In this document: positions 25,150-34,403 of the stretch, one piece after another | Layout: each line of letters begins with the position of its first letter | How positions within the stretch are numbered: position 1 is the first letter of the stretch | Assembly: GCA_030690365.1 (NCBI GenBank) | Contig: JAUYGX010000097.1 | Coordinates: 42,220 to 106,219 of the forward strand | Length of the DNA: 64,000 nt | From: Bacteroidales bacterium | Lineage (GTDB): Bacteria > Bacteroidota > Bacteroidia > Bacteroidales > F082 | Direction of reading: 5' to 3' | Position numbers and translations under genes: made by a program | Notes under the pieces: model-generated | Seen by the model: only the letters and a program-made list of their open reading frames with translations | The model's database searches: none | Told to the model about the DNA's origin: nothing

Positions 25150-25737
25150 ATGAACGAACATAATAATAATCTTGCTGACATTTTTGGAATCAACAAAAAT
25201 TATTTCGTTGACTTTTTTTCTTTACTGTCGGTTAAAAATATTAATAAATCAGAATTTATCTTGCAGGCTGGTGATGTTTGTAACTATATTGGTATTGTAA
25301 TTGAGGGTTCTTTAAGAACTTATTACATTAACGAAAATGGAGAAGATGTTAGTTTCTTATTCCATTTTAATCATAAATTAGAAAACTTGGTTTTCACAGA
25401 CTATGAAAGTGTACTACTTGGAAATAAATCAAAATTGAATATCCAGGCTTTGGAAAATTCTACTGTGTTTTTGCTTTCAAAAAATGATTTAGAGAGTCTT
25501 TATCTGAAAGATATATACTGGCAAAATTTTGGCAAAAGAATGACTGAAAGAATTTATTTATCTGCTAAAAAAAGAGTTGAAGATTTACTCTACTATTCAC
25601 CAGAAAAACGTTATCTCAACTTACTTACAGATAATCCATTGATATTTCAAAAAATCCCTCAAAAGTTTATTGCCAGTTATTTGGGCATTACACCACAATC
25701 ATTAAGTAGAATCCGAAAGCGCATTACTATTTATTAA
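25150..25737 (+). CDS. Crp/Fnr-family transcriptional regulator
   Basis: 195 residues from ATG 25150; a GTG at 25129 is also in frame but lies in the repeat. Residues about 20-115 form a cyclic-nucleotide-binding-type barrel (EFILQAGDVCNYIGIVIEGS). A helix-turn-helix follows near the end (IASYLGITPQSLSRIRKR). It lacks an obvious cAMP signature. It precedes an FAD monooxygenase and a membrane protein, which it may control. Confidence 0.82.
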   Translation: MNEHNNNLADIFGINKNYFVDFFSLLSVKNINKSEFILQAGDVCNYIGIVIEGSLRTYYINENGEDVSFLFHFNHKLENLVFTDYESVLLGNKSKLNIQALENSTVFLLSKNDLESLYLKDIYWQNFGKRMTERIYLSAKKRVEDLLYYSPEKRYLNLLTDNPLIFQKIPQKFIASYLGITPQSLSRIRKRITIY

Positions 25738-25769
25738 CTTAAGTGAACGTTTCTTTTTTGTCTCTATAA

Positions 25770-25777
25770 TATCTTTG
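25770..25777 (+). promoter_or_regulatory. -7 promoter box before the FAD monooxygenase gene
   Basis: TATCTTTG matches TAnnTTTG; no well-spaced TTG is visible upstream. It places the start at ATG 25796 rather than at the upstream TTG. Confidence 0.5.
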
Positions 25778-25795
25778 CTTAAAATAGATAACACA

Positions 25796-26932
25796 ATGAA
25801 AGAAACTGTAACCATTATCGGAGGAGGAATTGGAGGCCTTACTACCGCTTTAACTCTAAAACAAAAAGGATTGTTCATAAATATTTTTGAAGCTTCTGCC
25901 GAAATTAAAGCTGTTGGTGCCGGAATTATTATTGCAAACAACGCAATGCAGGTTTTTCAAAAATTAGGAATTCAAGACAAAATTGAAAAAGCCGGAAACA
26001 AAATTTCCTATATGAACATTACGGATCCTCAACTCAAGAATCTTTTCGCAGTCGATTTAACTGAATATGAAAAAAAATATGGCACGCATAATATTGCAAT
26101 TCACAGAGGCGATTTGCAAAAAATACTTGCCAAAGAAATTGGCTACGACCACATAAATCTATCAAAGCGACTTTCTAAAATTGAAAAAGGCGAATTATTT
26201 AAACTAACCTTTGAAGACAATTCAACCATAGAAAGTAATCTTGTGATTGGTGCGGACGGAATAAAATCAGTAGTTAGGAATCAACTTTTTGAAAAAAGTA
26301 CTTTGAGAAATGCCAAACAAAAATGTTGGAGAGGAATTTGTGAAATTGATTTACCAGAAAAATATCACAACGAACTTAACGAAGCGTGGGGGAAAGGAAA
26401 GAGATTTGGTTTTGTTAAAATTAGCAATAAAAAAGTTTATTGGTATGCTGTGATAAACTCAAAAAACGCAGTATTTGATGATGTAAATTTACACGAATTG
26501 TTTGGCGAGTTTCACAGTGATATCTTAAATATAATTTCTGTGACAAACAAAGAACAAATAATTGTAAGCAATATTTTTGACCTAAAACCAATTAACAAAT
26601 GGCAAAGCGGAAATGTCTGTTTATTGGGAGATGCAGCTCACGCTACAACGCCAAATTTGGGTCAAGGTGCTTGCCAGGCTATTGAAGACGCGTATGTTTT
26701 AGGTAAACTTCTCGACAATGGAACCGCACTTGAAAATACTTTTAAAGAGTACGAAAAAATAAGACGAAAAAAAGCACATACAATTGTGAACACAAGTTGG
26801 ACAGTTGGGAAAATAGCACACATAGAAAACAGTCTTGGGATTTGGGCGAGGAATACCATTATGCAAAACCTGCCAAAATCAAGCAACAAAAAGCAAATGA
26901 ATATGATTTTTAACTTAACAAAAATAATATGA
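25796..26932 (+). CDS. FAD-dependent monooxygenase (UbiH/TetX-like group)
   Basis: 378 residues. Rossmann motif IIGGGIGGLTTAL at residues 7-19, FAD motif GADGIKSVVRNQ in the middle, and GDAAHATTPNLGQGACQAIE near residue 285, the three signatures of group A aromatic hydroxylases. It would hydroxylate an aromatic or polyketide-like substrate with NAD(P)H and oxygen. ATGA overlap with the next gene shows an operon. Confidence 0.85.
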   Translation: MKETVTIIGGGIGGLTTALTLKQKGLFINIFEASAEIKAVGAGIIIANNAMQVFQKLGIQDKIEKAGNKISYMNITDPQLKNLFAVDLTEYEKKYGTHNIAIHRGDLQKILAKEIGYDHINLSKRLSKIEKGELFKLTFEDNSTIESNLVIGADGIKSVVRNQLFEKSTLRNAKQKCWRGICEIDLPEKYHNELNEAWGKGKRFGFVKISNKKVYWYAVINSKNAVFDDVNLHELFGEFHSDILNIISVTNKEQIIVSNIFDLKPINKWQSGNVCLLGDAAHATTPNLGQGACQAIEDAYVLGKLLDNGTALENTFKEYEKIRRKKAHTIVNTSWTVGKIAHIENSLGIWARNTIMQNLPKSSNKKQMNMIFNLTKII

Positions 26933-27354
26933 AAATGTACAAAATAGGATCTATCGCATTTATCGTACTTGGCTTACTGCACATTATAGCTCACTTTTTG
27001 GGTACTTTAAATCCTGACAAAGCGACTTTTGATCTTCTAAATCAGATGGCTAATCATAAGATTCAACTGTTAGGAGAGCATAGTCTATTGAAATTTCATA
27101 CAGGTTTTAGTCTTACGATGGGCTTTTTGCTTTCAGTTTTTGGTGTTCAAAATTTATTGGTTGCTAAAACGGTCAACAAGAAATATTTAATTTCAACAAT
27201 AATCATTACAGCAATAACATTCATATTATCAATAGCTTATTTCCATTTATTAGCCACAACATTTATTTTCGTGTCTTTAATCAGTTACATTTTATCTTAT
27301 TATAAATTTCGTATTTATGATAAAAATAATAATAATGGAAACGATACGAATTGA
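26929..27354 (+). CDS. Small four-helix membrane protein
   Basis: 141 residues with four predicted transmembrane helices (about 7-26, 58-76, 85-103, 108-126). It starts in an ATGA overlap with the monooxygenase. HSLLKFHTGFSLTMGFLLS resembles small membrane proteins of the LIC_13387 type, which I mention only as a possible family. Function unknown; coupled expression suggests work with the oxygenase. Confidence 0.6.
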   Translation: MKMYKIGSIAFIVLGLLHIIAHFLGTLNPDKATFDLLNQMANHKIQLLGEHSLLKFHTGFSLTMGFLLSVFGVQNLLVAKTVNKKYLISTIIITAITFILSIAYFHLLATTFIFVSLISYILSYYKFRIYDKNNNNGNDTN

Positions 27355-27520
27355 CATATTAAATCCAAAGGTGAAATCACTTCTCAAGGATTTAGCTGAT
27401 TTAGACTTAATCCGCATTAAAAAAGATAAAGAAAAATCAGAATTTAAAGAATTGCTTGACAGGTTTAGGATTTATTCTGATGAAACTCCTCCAATGGATG
27501 ACATAATAGCTGAGGTTTAG
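27335..27520 (+). CDS. Antitoxin-like small protein
   Basis: 61 residues from ATG 27335 (METIRIDILNPKVKSLLKDL), overlapping the previous gene by 20 bp. ILNPKVKSLLKDLADLDLI and the acidic tail (SDETPPMDDIIAEV) are typical of VapB/RelB-like antitoxins of Bacteroidota that precede PIN toxins. The partner toxin at 27540 is internally deleted, so this antitoxin is probably an orphan. Confidence 0.6.
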   Translation: METIRIDILNPKVKSLLKDLADLDLIRIKKDKEKSEFKELLDRFRIYSDETPPMDDIIAEV

Positions 27521-27539
27521 TCTGTTAGAAAAGACCGAT

Positions 27540-27716
27540 ATGAGAAGTAAGAAAATAATTCTTGATACCAATCTATGGATTAGTTTTCTGATTTCAAAAA
27601 AGCTTGATAGCAAAGCAGATTATCTGATTACCGGCGATTCTGATTTACTTGTGATGAAGAATATCAGGAAAACAAAAATAATGAATTGGACCGATTTTAT
27701 CGAAGATATGGAATAA
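27540..27716 (+). pseudogene. PIN-domain toxin with its centre deleted
   Basis: 58 residues. The start KIILDTNLWISFLIS is the N-terminal PIN strand with its first catalytic Asp. After KKLDSK it jumps to ADYLITGDSDLLVM, the C-terminal PIN active-site region, and ends soon after. Normal PIN toxins of this type have about 135-140 residues, so about 75 central residues, with further catalytic acids, are missing in frame. It lies 19 bp after the antitoxin gene. The product is almost surely inactive as a ribonuclease. Confidence 0.75.
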
Positions 27717-27847
27717 AGCCCCGCTACCACCTTCCAATGGACATCGGAAGGTAACCGGAGGCTCTTTCACACCCCCGGTGTTCTAACACTCCGCTGACCT
27801 ATTTGTCGTACACCATTCTTCCCAACTTGTGCGCATTTCGCCAGGCA

Positions 27848-28105
27848 TAGCATGTAACTTAGAGAATCTCAACTACCTTATTCCCAAAACCTGACAAACA
27901 ATTCCTTAAATTCTTAGCCCCCAATGTAAAACCAATAAATTTAATTCCTAGATTTACCCCACCAAACACCCAATGATCCATTTACAATGAAACATAGTGC
28001 GGATTTAAATAATTTTATTTGATTGAAAATGGGCAGGTTGTTATGTATAAAGAGGTTAAAAAAAGGTATTAATTAGATAACTGCTAGAGGTAAGTTAATC
28101 CAACC
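27848..28105 (+). repeat. Dispersed intergenic repeat R2, upstream of the gene at 28147
   Basis: Starts AGCATGTAACTTAGAGAATC as in R1, and contains TTCCTAGATTTACC and ACACCCAATGATCCATTTAC. Its 3' part is more diverged and ends at CCAACC, followed by GTTATGCTC (28106-28114). It fills the gap 27717-28146. Confidence 0.65.
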
Positions 28106-28146
28106 GTTATGCTCAATTGCAAAAAAAAATCAAAAACTAAAATAAA

Positions 28147-28665
28147 ATGGAATCTAACATTGAAAAAGCTGGAAAATATTTAGAAGCTGCTAAGATAAAC
28201 CAAGAGAATTTATGGAAAAGAAGACAAATTGAATGGAAAACTTCATTTTCACTATGGACTGCAATTGCAGTTTCTTCTGGATTTATTTATATGAATATGA
28301 AAAGACCTTTACCTTGTCCAGAAAAATGGATTTTTTTAATAATTGTATTTGTTGTGTATTTCATAATTATTTGCTTACAAAAAAAACATTTAAAGGCAAT
28401 ATCCTTATCTAATGAACGTGACTTGGATTTTATTAATTATAATACAAATAGAGCTGCATGGGAACTTGAAAGTAATGATCTTAAGGAAAAACCTCAAAGA
28501 CCAGAATGGGCACAAGCTAAAGATTGGATGAGCAAAAAAGGTGAAAAAGAATATTATGAAAACCGTATAAGTAAAATGCGACATCTTAATACACAAATAA
28601 TGATTACAGGACTAATTGCAATACTTTCATTTTGCATTCTTTTATTAATGTGTTTTGAAAAATAA
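28147..28665 (+). CDS. Three-helix membrane protein of unknown function
   Basis: 172 residues. Transmembrane helices at about 33-49, 60-77 and 150-168 separate a charged cytoplasmic loop (LKEKPQRPEWAQAKDWMSKK). The gene is AT-rich compared with the nearby chromosome. It is bounded by GTTATGCTC on the left and its exact reverse complement GAGCATAAC on the right, then by a long imperfect palindrome, so it looks like a mobile single-gene cassette. I do not recognise the family. Confidence 0.6.
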   Translation: MESNIEKAGKYLEAAKINQENLWKRRQIEWKTSFSLWTAIAVSSGFIYMNMKRPLPCPEKWIFLIIVFVVYFIIICLQKKHLKAISLSNERDLDFINYNTNRAAWELESNDLKEKPQRPEWAQAKDWMSKKGEKEYYENRISKMRHLNTQIMITGLIAILSFCILLLMCFEK

Positions 28666-28683
28666 ATGATTAAAAATGCAACA

Positions 28684-28817
28684 GAGCATAACATCATGCA
28701 AAAATTTAGCGGGCAAGGGAACAACTTGACACATTCTGCAAGTAAAATAATTCGTAGCGGTTTGACAGGAAACTGAAAGAAACAATGCCCGCCAAATTCT
28801 GCATTGCACCGTTAGCG
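28684..28817 (+). repeat. attC-like imperfect palindrome P1
   Basis: Outer boxes GAGCATAAC (28684-28692) and GTTAGCG (28811-28817). The inner arms are 28696-28715 and 28786-28804, which pair except for one extra base and a few mismatches. About 70 bp lie between the arms. The layout (AAC box, unpaired spacer, long stem with an extrahelical base, GTT box) resembles integron attC sites, though the right box does not fully fit GTTRRRY. Confidence 0.55.
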
Positions 28818-28920
28818 CTAAATTTGGTGGCAACCTAAAATAATTTAATATGTTTGGCTTATTTAAAAAAAACCTTCACACAATAAAGAGGAACAGAAAA
28901 TATTTCCTCAACTAAATGAT

Positions 28921-30477
28921 ATGGACTCACCAATTTCACTAGAATTATCGAATTTGATAGATTTACCGGCTGTGAAAGAATTACCAATAGACATATTCTT
29001 TAATATTGATTCCTTGCAAGATGATAAAAAGCAAGAAAACGTCTACCTGTATGAGTGGTTAATGAACGATGGCGATTGGGTAGAGGAAGGCCAACCTCTT
29101 TACATATATAGAGTTGGGGAGACACAGGTACTTTCTCCTACACCTAACTCGTCATATTTAGGTGTGCAGTCTGGAGTATTTGTATCTCAGAATATAACAG
29201 CCCTAAGAAGTGGAATTATTCAGATATTCAAACGGAAAAATGAGTTAATTATTAATGGAGATAAAATATACACAATTCATCCTTTAGGAGCGTATAGTTT
29301 TGAAAATTCGCCATTTAAAGAAAGTTATTATTTTTTCTTTAACAAATACGAATGCACTATTCCTGAGAAATACTCCCATTCAATAGAAAAAGAATGGCAA
29401 ATTCGGGAATGGCATAAAAAAGAAGATGGTGAACTTGTTAAACAAGGTGAAACCATTCTTACACTTGGCTATTATTCATCACTTGATAACAAAGAAACCA
29501 TTGATCATCATGCTGAAAAGGACGGCTTTCTTGATATAAATAAAGCTAATCAGGGCTGGAATACTTTAGTACAGAATGAGCTTGTTTATGTAATTCACGA
29601 AAAAGACGAAAACAGAATAAAAAGAAAATTTGTAAATATGCCAGATATTGTAATTGACGATTTCACTGGCAAAAAAAACATAAAATGGAAACAAATTGGT
29701 AGTATTTTTGGATATGCCGAAGGAATAACCTCTAAATCCATTGATAATCAATTATCTTTTACATTTTCATTCAATCATATAGCTGAAAAAGATTTTATTG
29801 TTTTTCAATTTTATTCAAAAGAAATGATGTTATCAAAAGATGATATTGTTTCTTTTCTATTCTCTGATAATAGGATAATTAGCTTTACAATTAATGGTAT
29901 TTCATACAAGTCATCACACCCTTACATTGAAGAACTTTTCGAGAATAAAGTCTCAATTGCAGACGATGAATTACATCATTTTGAGATGGTTTATTTCGTA
30001 AAATGGAAAATAACACTAAAGAAGCAAAACCAAGAGATCATAGGTGGAAATGAAGGCTACTTGCAATATAAATCCCATAGTAATTTAGCAGCTGTTATAC
30101 AAAAGTTTTCTAAAGAATATCGTGAATTGGTTAGAACAGAAATAGTAGATTACAAACCTTTAATAGATAGAGATAATTTATCTTCTTATTCCCAGTCTTT
30201 AACAGAGGATGAATGTCATGTATATCTGATGATGGACACTATCAATTTTTATTGTAAAATTGGTATTTCAAACAAGCCTGAATGGAGAGAAAAAACACTT
30301 CAAAGCGAAAAGCCAACAATAGAATTGCTTGCATCTAAAAAATTTGTAAGTAGAAAAATGGCATCAAGTTTTGAAAAAGCCTTGCACGACACATTTTCTA
30401 ATAAAAGGATAAGAGGAGAATGGTTTCAACTTGATTTTAAAGATATTGAAGAAATAAAAAAAACATTAAACAATTAA
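28921..30477 (+). CDS. GIY-YIG (T5orf172-type) protein with lipoyl-like modules; 5' end frame-broken
   Basis: 518 residues as read from ATG 28921. Residues about 42-66 (YEWLMNDGDWVEEGQPLYIY) and about 162-184 (REWHKKEDGELVKQGETILT) look like biotinyl/lipoyl-type beta-hammerhead modules. The C-terminus (HVYLMMDTINFYCKIGIS... then RGEWFQLD) is a T5orf172/GIY-YIG domain with VYL, KIG, Arg, Glu and EWF. The true start is probably ATG 28850: adding one A to the A8 run at 28865-28872 joins MFGLFKKKPSHNKEEQ in frame to this gene. As it stands that start stops at 21 codons. Confidence 0.6.
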   Translation: MDSPISLELSNLIDLPAVKELPIDIFFNIDSLQDDKKQENVYLYEWLMNDGDWVEEGQPLYIYRVGETQVLSPTPNSSYLGVQSGVFVSQNITALRSGIIQIFKRKNELIINGDKIYTIHPLGAYSFENSPFKESYYFFFNKYECTIPEKYSHSIEKEWQIREWHKKEDGELVKQGETILTLGYYSSLDNKETIDHHAEKDGFLDINKANQGWNTLVQNELVYVIHEKDENRIKRKFVNMPDIVIDDFTGKKNIKWKQIGSIFGYAEGITSKSIDNQLSFTFSFNHIAEKDFIVFQFYSKEMMLSKDDIVSFLFSDNRIISFTINGISYKSSHPYIEELFENKVSIADDELHHFEMVYFVKWKITLKKQNQEIIGGNEGYLQYKSHSNLAAVIQKFSKEYRELVRTEIVDYKPLIDRDNLSSYSQSLTEDECHVYLMMDTINFYCKIGISNKPEWREKTLQSEKPTIELLASKKFVSRKMASSFEKALHDTFSNKRIRGEWFQLDFKDIEEIKKTLNN

Positions 30478-30531
30478 TAATAAATAATGGTTGACGATCG
30501 GATAAAGGCAACAGCCAACACCCCCCCAAGT

Positions 30532-30567
30532 CGCAAGTTTGCAACTTGTGCCTTTCCCTCAGCCAAG
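30532..30567 (+). repeat. Short REP-like repeat, copy 2
   Basis: CGCAAGTTTGCAACTTGTGC then CTTTCCCTCAGCCAAG, near-identical to 24782-24818. It lies between the GIY-YIG gene and the nitroreductase gene. Confidence 0.6.
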
Positions 30568-30601
30568 AGCAATGTGTGCCTTTTTTTAGCACCTCAACCT
30601 C

Positions 30602-31144
30602 CTACACCCATTTCACAATTTGATTGATTTCCTTGCGGGTTTTGGGGGTGGCTGTTAGCGGTTCTGTGGTTGGATATCCCACAGGAGTGATGGCATACAC
30701 CACCTCATCCGGTTTAAGCTGAAGTGCCGATTGCAGGATGGCCGGATTAAAATTGGCTATCCAGCAGGTGCCCAGTCCTTCGTTGGTAGCGGACAGAATC
30801 AGGTGGTCCATCGCGATGGCCAGGTCAGTTTCCAGAGAATTGTAACCATCATGTTGCCGCGTCCAGGCATCGGTTTTACGGCCCTTCACCACAATAACCA
30901 CAGGCGCTTGCTTAAACCAATCCCTTTCATATGATTGATGAATGGCTCTAAGCATGTTTTCGGAAGTTACCACCACAAAGGTCCAGGGTTGCTTGTTGGC
31001 GGCCGAAGGAGCCACCCGTCCCGCTTCCAGAATACGAAGCAGCTTTTCCTTCTCAACAGGTTTGTCGTGATGGTACCCCCTCACGCTGTGCCTCAGGTTT
31101 ATTAATTCGTAAAAATCCATCGCATCCCGGTTATTATTAGCCAT
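30602..31144 (-). CDS. Nitroreductase-family FMN protein
   Basis: 180 residues. LINLRHSVRGY is the N-terminal FMN-phosphate-binding motif. APSAANKQPWTFVVV and ATNEGLGTCWIANF are the other family signatures. It would reduce nitro compounds, quinones or similar with NAD(P)H as a dimer. It is convergent with the GIY-YIG gene and divergent from a thioesterase gene. Confidence 0.88.
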   Translation of the reverse strand: MANNNRDAMDFYELINLRHSVRGYHHDKPVEKEKLLRILEAGRVAPSAANKQPWTFVVVTSENMLRAIHQSYERDWFKQAPVVIVVKGRKTDAWTRQHDGYNSLETDLAIAMDHLILSATNEGLGTCWIANFNPAILQSALQLKPDEVVYAITPVGYPTTEPLTATPKTRKEINQIVKWV

Positions 31145-31195
31145 ACGGTCATTCGATTTAAGTGAGAACGCCTACTTTTGTACAAAATTAATAAA

Positions 31196-31594
31196 ATGAA
31201 TGAAGTTTTTAGACTCGATTTTAAAGTGCGCGACTACGAATGCGATTTGCAGGGGGTAGTCAACAACGCCAACTACCAGCACTACCTCGAACACACACGC
31301 CATGAATACCTGGAGCACATAGGCATCGATTTTGCTAAACTTGCAGACGAGGGTACCATGTTGGTGGTGAAACGCATTGAGATGGATTATCAGTTTCCGT
31401 TGCGCAGCCGCGACCACTTTCGGGTTGATTGCCGGCTCGAAAGAATATCACCGTTAAGGTTTGGATTTGTACAGAACATTGTTCGTTTGCCGGATATGAA
31501 ACCAATCGTGGCAGCAAAAATCATTGGCACCTCCATCAACCGGCAGGGGAGACCCTTTTTGCCGCCGGAAATTGATCAGGCTTTTTCTTCGTAG
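31196..31594 (+). CDS. Acyl-CoA thioesterase (4HBT hotdog fold)
   Basis: 132 residues from ATG 31196. A TACTTTTG promoter box at 31173-31180 shows that the upstream TTG start is wrong. YECDLQGVVNNANYQHYLEH is the hotdog-fold signature, with the catalytic Asp seen in 4-hydroxybenzoyl-CoA thioesterases (D..GVV). It would hydrolyse acyl-CoA thioesters in the cytoplasm. Confidence 0.85.
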   Translation: MNEVFRLDFKVRDYECDLQGVVNNANYQHYLEHTRHEYLEHIGIDFAKLADEGTMLVVKRIEMDYQFPLRSRDHFRVDCRLERISPLRFGFVQNIVRLPDMKPIVAAKIIGTSINRQGRPFLPPEIDQAFSS

Positions 31595-31722
31595 AAGAGG
31601 ATTACAGGGAAGCGGGGAGCTGGAAGTCCGACCCCGAAAGCTTTCGGGGTCTTACAATTCCATAACCGAATATCTCATAATCTTTCCTATTTTTGCCGCT
31701 TATTTAATAATTCCGAAGCATC

Positions 31723-34356
31723 ATGGAAATGCCCAGCAAATACAACCCGGCAACCACCGAGGACCATTGGTATCAGTACTGGATGGAGAAAAAATACTTC
31801 CATTCAGAACCCGATGAAAGAGAACCTTATACCATTGTCATTCCTCCTCCCAACGTCACCGGCGTGCTGCACATGGGCCACATGCTGAACAACACCATCC
31901 AGGATGTACTCATCCGCCGTGCCCGCATGCAGGGCAAAAATGCCTGCTGGGTTCCCGGAACCGACCATGCTTCCATCGCCACCGAAGCCAAGGTGGTAAA
32001 CAAACTCAAGGCACAAGGCATCGACAAATCCACCCTCACCCGCGACCAGTTTATGGAACATGCATGGGAATGGAAAGAAAAACATGGCGGCATCATCCTC
32101 GAACAATTGAAGAAACTGGGTGCCAGCTGCGACTGGGACCGCACCGCCTTTACCATGGACGAATCACTGTACGAATCGGTGATTGATGTGTTTATCGACT
32201 TGTATAACAAAGGGTTGATTTATCGCGGGGTACGCATGGTGAACTGGGATCCGGGCGCAAAAACCGCCGTTTCGGATGAAGAGGTAATCCACAAAGAAGT
32301 AAAATCAAAACTGTACTACCTGAGATATCAGGTGGAAGGTGAAGAGGAATATATCCACATTGCTACCACGCGTCCTGAAACGATCCTGGGCGATACCGCC
32401 TTGTGTGTACATCCTGAAGATGAGCGTTATACCCCTTTTCACGGAAAAAAGGTGCTCGTGCCTTTAATCAACCGGCCCATTCCTGTGATTGTGGATGAGT
32501 ACGTGGACCGTGAATTTGGTACAGGAGCGTTGAAAATTACCCCTTCACACGATATCAACGACTACGAACTGGGATTAAAACACAAGCTGGAAGCCATCGA
32601 TATTTTCAACGACAATGGCACCATGAGCGACAATGCCGGGCTGTATATTGGAAAGGATCGCTTTGAAGTGCGAAAACTGATTGTTGTCGACCTGGAAAAA
32701 TCAGGCAACCTGGTTAAGATTGAAGATTACGTCAATAAAATTGGCTATTCCGAGCGTACGGATGAAGTCATCGAACCCAAGCTTTCGCTGCAGTGGTTCC
32801 TGAACATGAAAGAGCTGGCCAGACCTGCGCTGGAAGTGGTTGAAAGCGATGAAATAACCTTTCATCCGGCCAAACTCAAAAATATTTACCGCCACTGGAT
32901 GGAAAATGTCCGCGATTGGAACATCAGCCGTCAGCTTTGGTGGGGACAGCAAATCCCGGTTTACTACCTCAAAAATGGCGAAATGGTGGTAGCCAAATCT
33001 CCCGAAGAAGCGTTGCAGAAAGCCCGTGTTGAATTCAACCGTCCCGATCTTCAGGCAGAAGACCTGAAACAGGATGAGGACGTGATGGACACCTGGTTTT
33101 CGTCGTGGTTGTGGCCCATCAGCGTTTTTGATGGCATCCGGCATCCGGATAACAAAGAAATTCAGTATTATTATCCAACCAACGACCTGATTACGGCTCC
33201 TGACATCATCTTTTTCTGGGTGGCCCGCATGATTATGGCCGGCATCGAGTACCGCAAGGAAATCCCGTTCAAGAATGTATATTTTACAGGCATTGTACGC
33301 GATAAGCTGGGTCGCAAGATGTCAAAAACACTTGGCAACTCACCCGATCCGCTGGATTTGATTGCCGAGTTTGGTGCCGACAGTGTGCGCATGGGCATGT
33401 TGCTCACCGCTCCTGCGGGAAACGACCTGCCTTTCGATCCTTCGTTAATTGAGCAAGGCCGCAATTTTAGCAACAAAATCTGGAACGCCTTGCGCTTGGT
33501 TAAAGGATGGGAAGTGGACGCGAATCTGAAACCATCGGAGAGTAATCAACTTGGCATTCTTTGGTTTGAAAACAAGTTGAACCAGGAGTTAATCCTCATT
33601 GAAGATCACTTTGCAAAATACCGCATCTCGGATGCCCTGATGGCCACCTACAAACTGATTTGGGATGATTTCTGTAGCTGGTACCTGGAAATTGCCAAGC
33701 CTGCTTATCAGCAACCCATCGACGCCTCTACCCTGGAAGCAACCATTGGTTTCTTTGAGAAATTGATGAAGATGCTCCATCCGTTTATGCCATTTATTAC
33801 GGAAGAAATATGGCATTTGTTGCGTGAGCGCGAAGCCGGCAACGACCTCATGATTGCCCTTCTTCCCAAAGCAGAGGTGGTGGATGAAGAAGTCCTGAAT
33901 GCTTTCGGGAAAGCCGAAAATATTATCGGTGGTGTACGGGCGGTTCGCAAGGATAAAAACATCCCCCAAAAGGATCCCATACAATTGTTGGTTCAGCAGG
34001 GCGAGGAGGCTCAATGCCAATTTTATCCGATGGTGGCCAAGCTGGGGAATATCGAACAAATTAGCTTTGTGGATGAAAAACCCGAAGCCTGCGTTTCGTT
34101 TATTGTGGGTTCACAGGAGTTTTATATTCCACTATCACAGGAGGTTAATGTAGAAGAAGAGATTGCCCGGTTGGAAGAAGAGTTGAACTATACCAATGGT
34201 TTTTTAAAGTCTGTCATGGCAAAACTCTCCAACGAACGCTTTGTAAGTGGTGCCCCTGCTGCAGTGGTGGACAAAGAACGTCAGAAACAAGCGGATGCCG
34301 AAGCCAGAAAAACTGTGATTGAAGAGCAGTTGGTTGAATTGAGAAAACCAGCCTAA
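31723..34356 (+). CDS. valS: Valine-tRNA ligase
   Basis: 877 residues, the normal length. The HIGH motif is [14 protein letters not shown] (about 45-58) and the KMSKS motif [14 protein letters not shown]. The editing domain lies between, with [12 protein letters not shown]. The C-terminal coiled coil is present ([19 protein letters not shown]). Start MEMPSKYNP or the second Met. A TATTTTTG -7 box lies at 31688-31695. Charges tRNA-Val; a tRNA-Val gene is at 38308. Confidence 0.97.
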   Translation: MEMPSKYNPATTEDHWYQYWMEKKYFHSEPDEREPYTIVIPPPNVTGVLHMGHMLNNTIQDVLIRRARMQGKNACWVPGTDHASIATEAKVVNKLKAQGIDKSTLTRDQFMEHAWEWKEKHGGIILEQLKKLGASCDWDRTAFTMDESLYESVIDVFIDLYNKGLIYRGVRMVNWDPGAKTAVSDEEVIHKEVKSKLYYLRYQVEGEEEYIHIATTRPETILGDTALCVHPEDERYTPFHGKKVLVPLINRPIPVIVDEYVDREFGTGALKITPSHDINDYELGLKHKLEAIDIFNDNGTMSDNAGLYIGKDRFEVRKLIVVDLEKSGNLVKIEDYVNKIGYSERTDEVIEPKLSLQWFLNMKELARPALEVVESDEITFHPAKLKNIYRHWMENVRDWNISRQLWWGQQIPVYYLKNGEMVVAKSPEEALQKARVEFNRPDLQAEDLKQDEDVMDTWFSSWLWPISVFDGIRHPDNKEIQYYYPTNDLITAPDIIFFWVARMIMAGIEYRKEIPFKNVYFTGIVRDKLGRKMSKTLGNSPDPLDLIAEFGADSVRMGMLLTAPAGNDLPFDPSLIEQGRNFSNKIWNALRLVKGWEVDANLKPSESNQLGILWFENKLNQELILIEDHFAKYRISDALMATYKLIWDDFCSWYLEIAKPAYQQPIDASTLEATIGFFEKLMKMLHPFMPFITEEIWHLLREREAGNDLMIALLPKAEVVDEEVLNAFGKAENIIGGVRAVRKDKNIPQKDPIQLLVQQGEEAQCQFYPMVAKLGNIEQISFVDEKPEACVSFIVGSQEFYIPLSQEVNVEEEIARLEEELNYTNGFLKSVMAKLSNERFVSGAPAAVVDKERQKQADAEARKTVIEEQLVELRKPA

Positions 34357-34361
34357 GAATC

Positions 34362-34394
34362 AACTTTCCCAAAGTTTTAAACTTTGGGAAAGTT
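34362..34394. terminator. Palindrome between convergent valS and dipeptidyl peptidase genes
   Basis: AACTTTCCCAAAGTTT and AAACTTTGGGAAAGTT form a near-perfect 16-bp inverted repeat around one base. It sits between two converging genes and probably serves both; no clear T tract. Confidence 0.6.
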
Positions 34395-34403
34395 CAACAT
34401 CGG

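Noticed and set aside
22104..31000. Searched for CRISPR arrays because of the many short repeats
   Set aside because: Repeats are dispersed singly, with no regular spacer pattern and no cas genes in the window.
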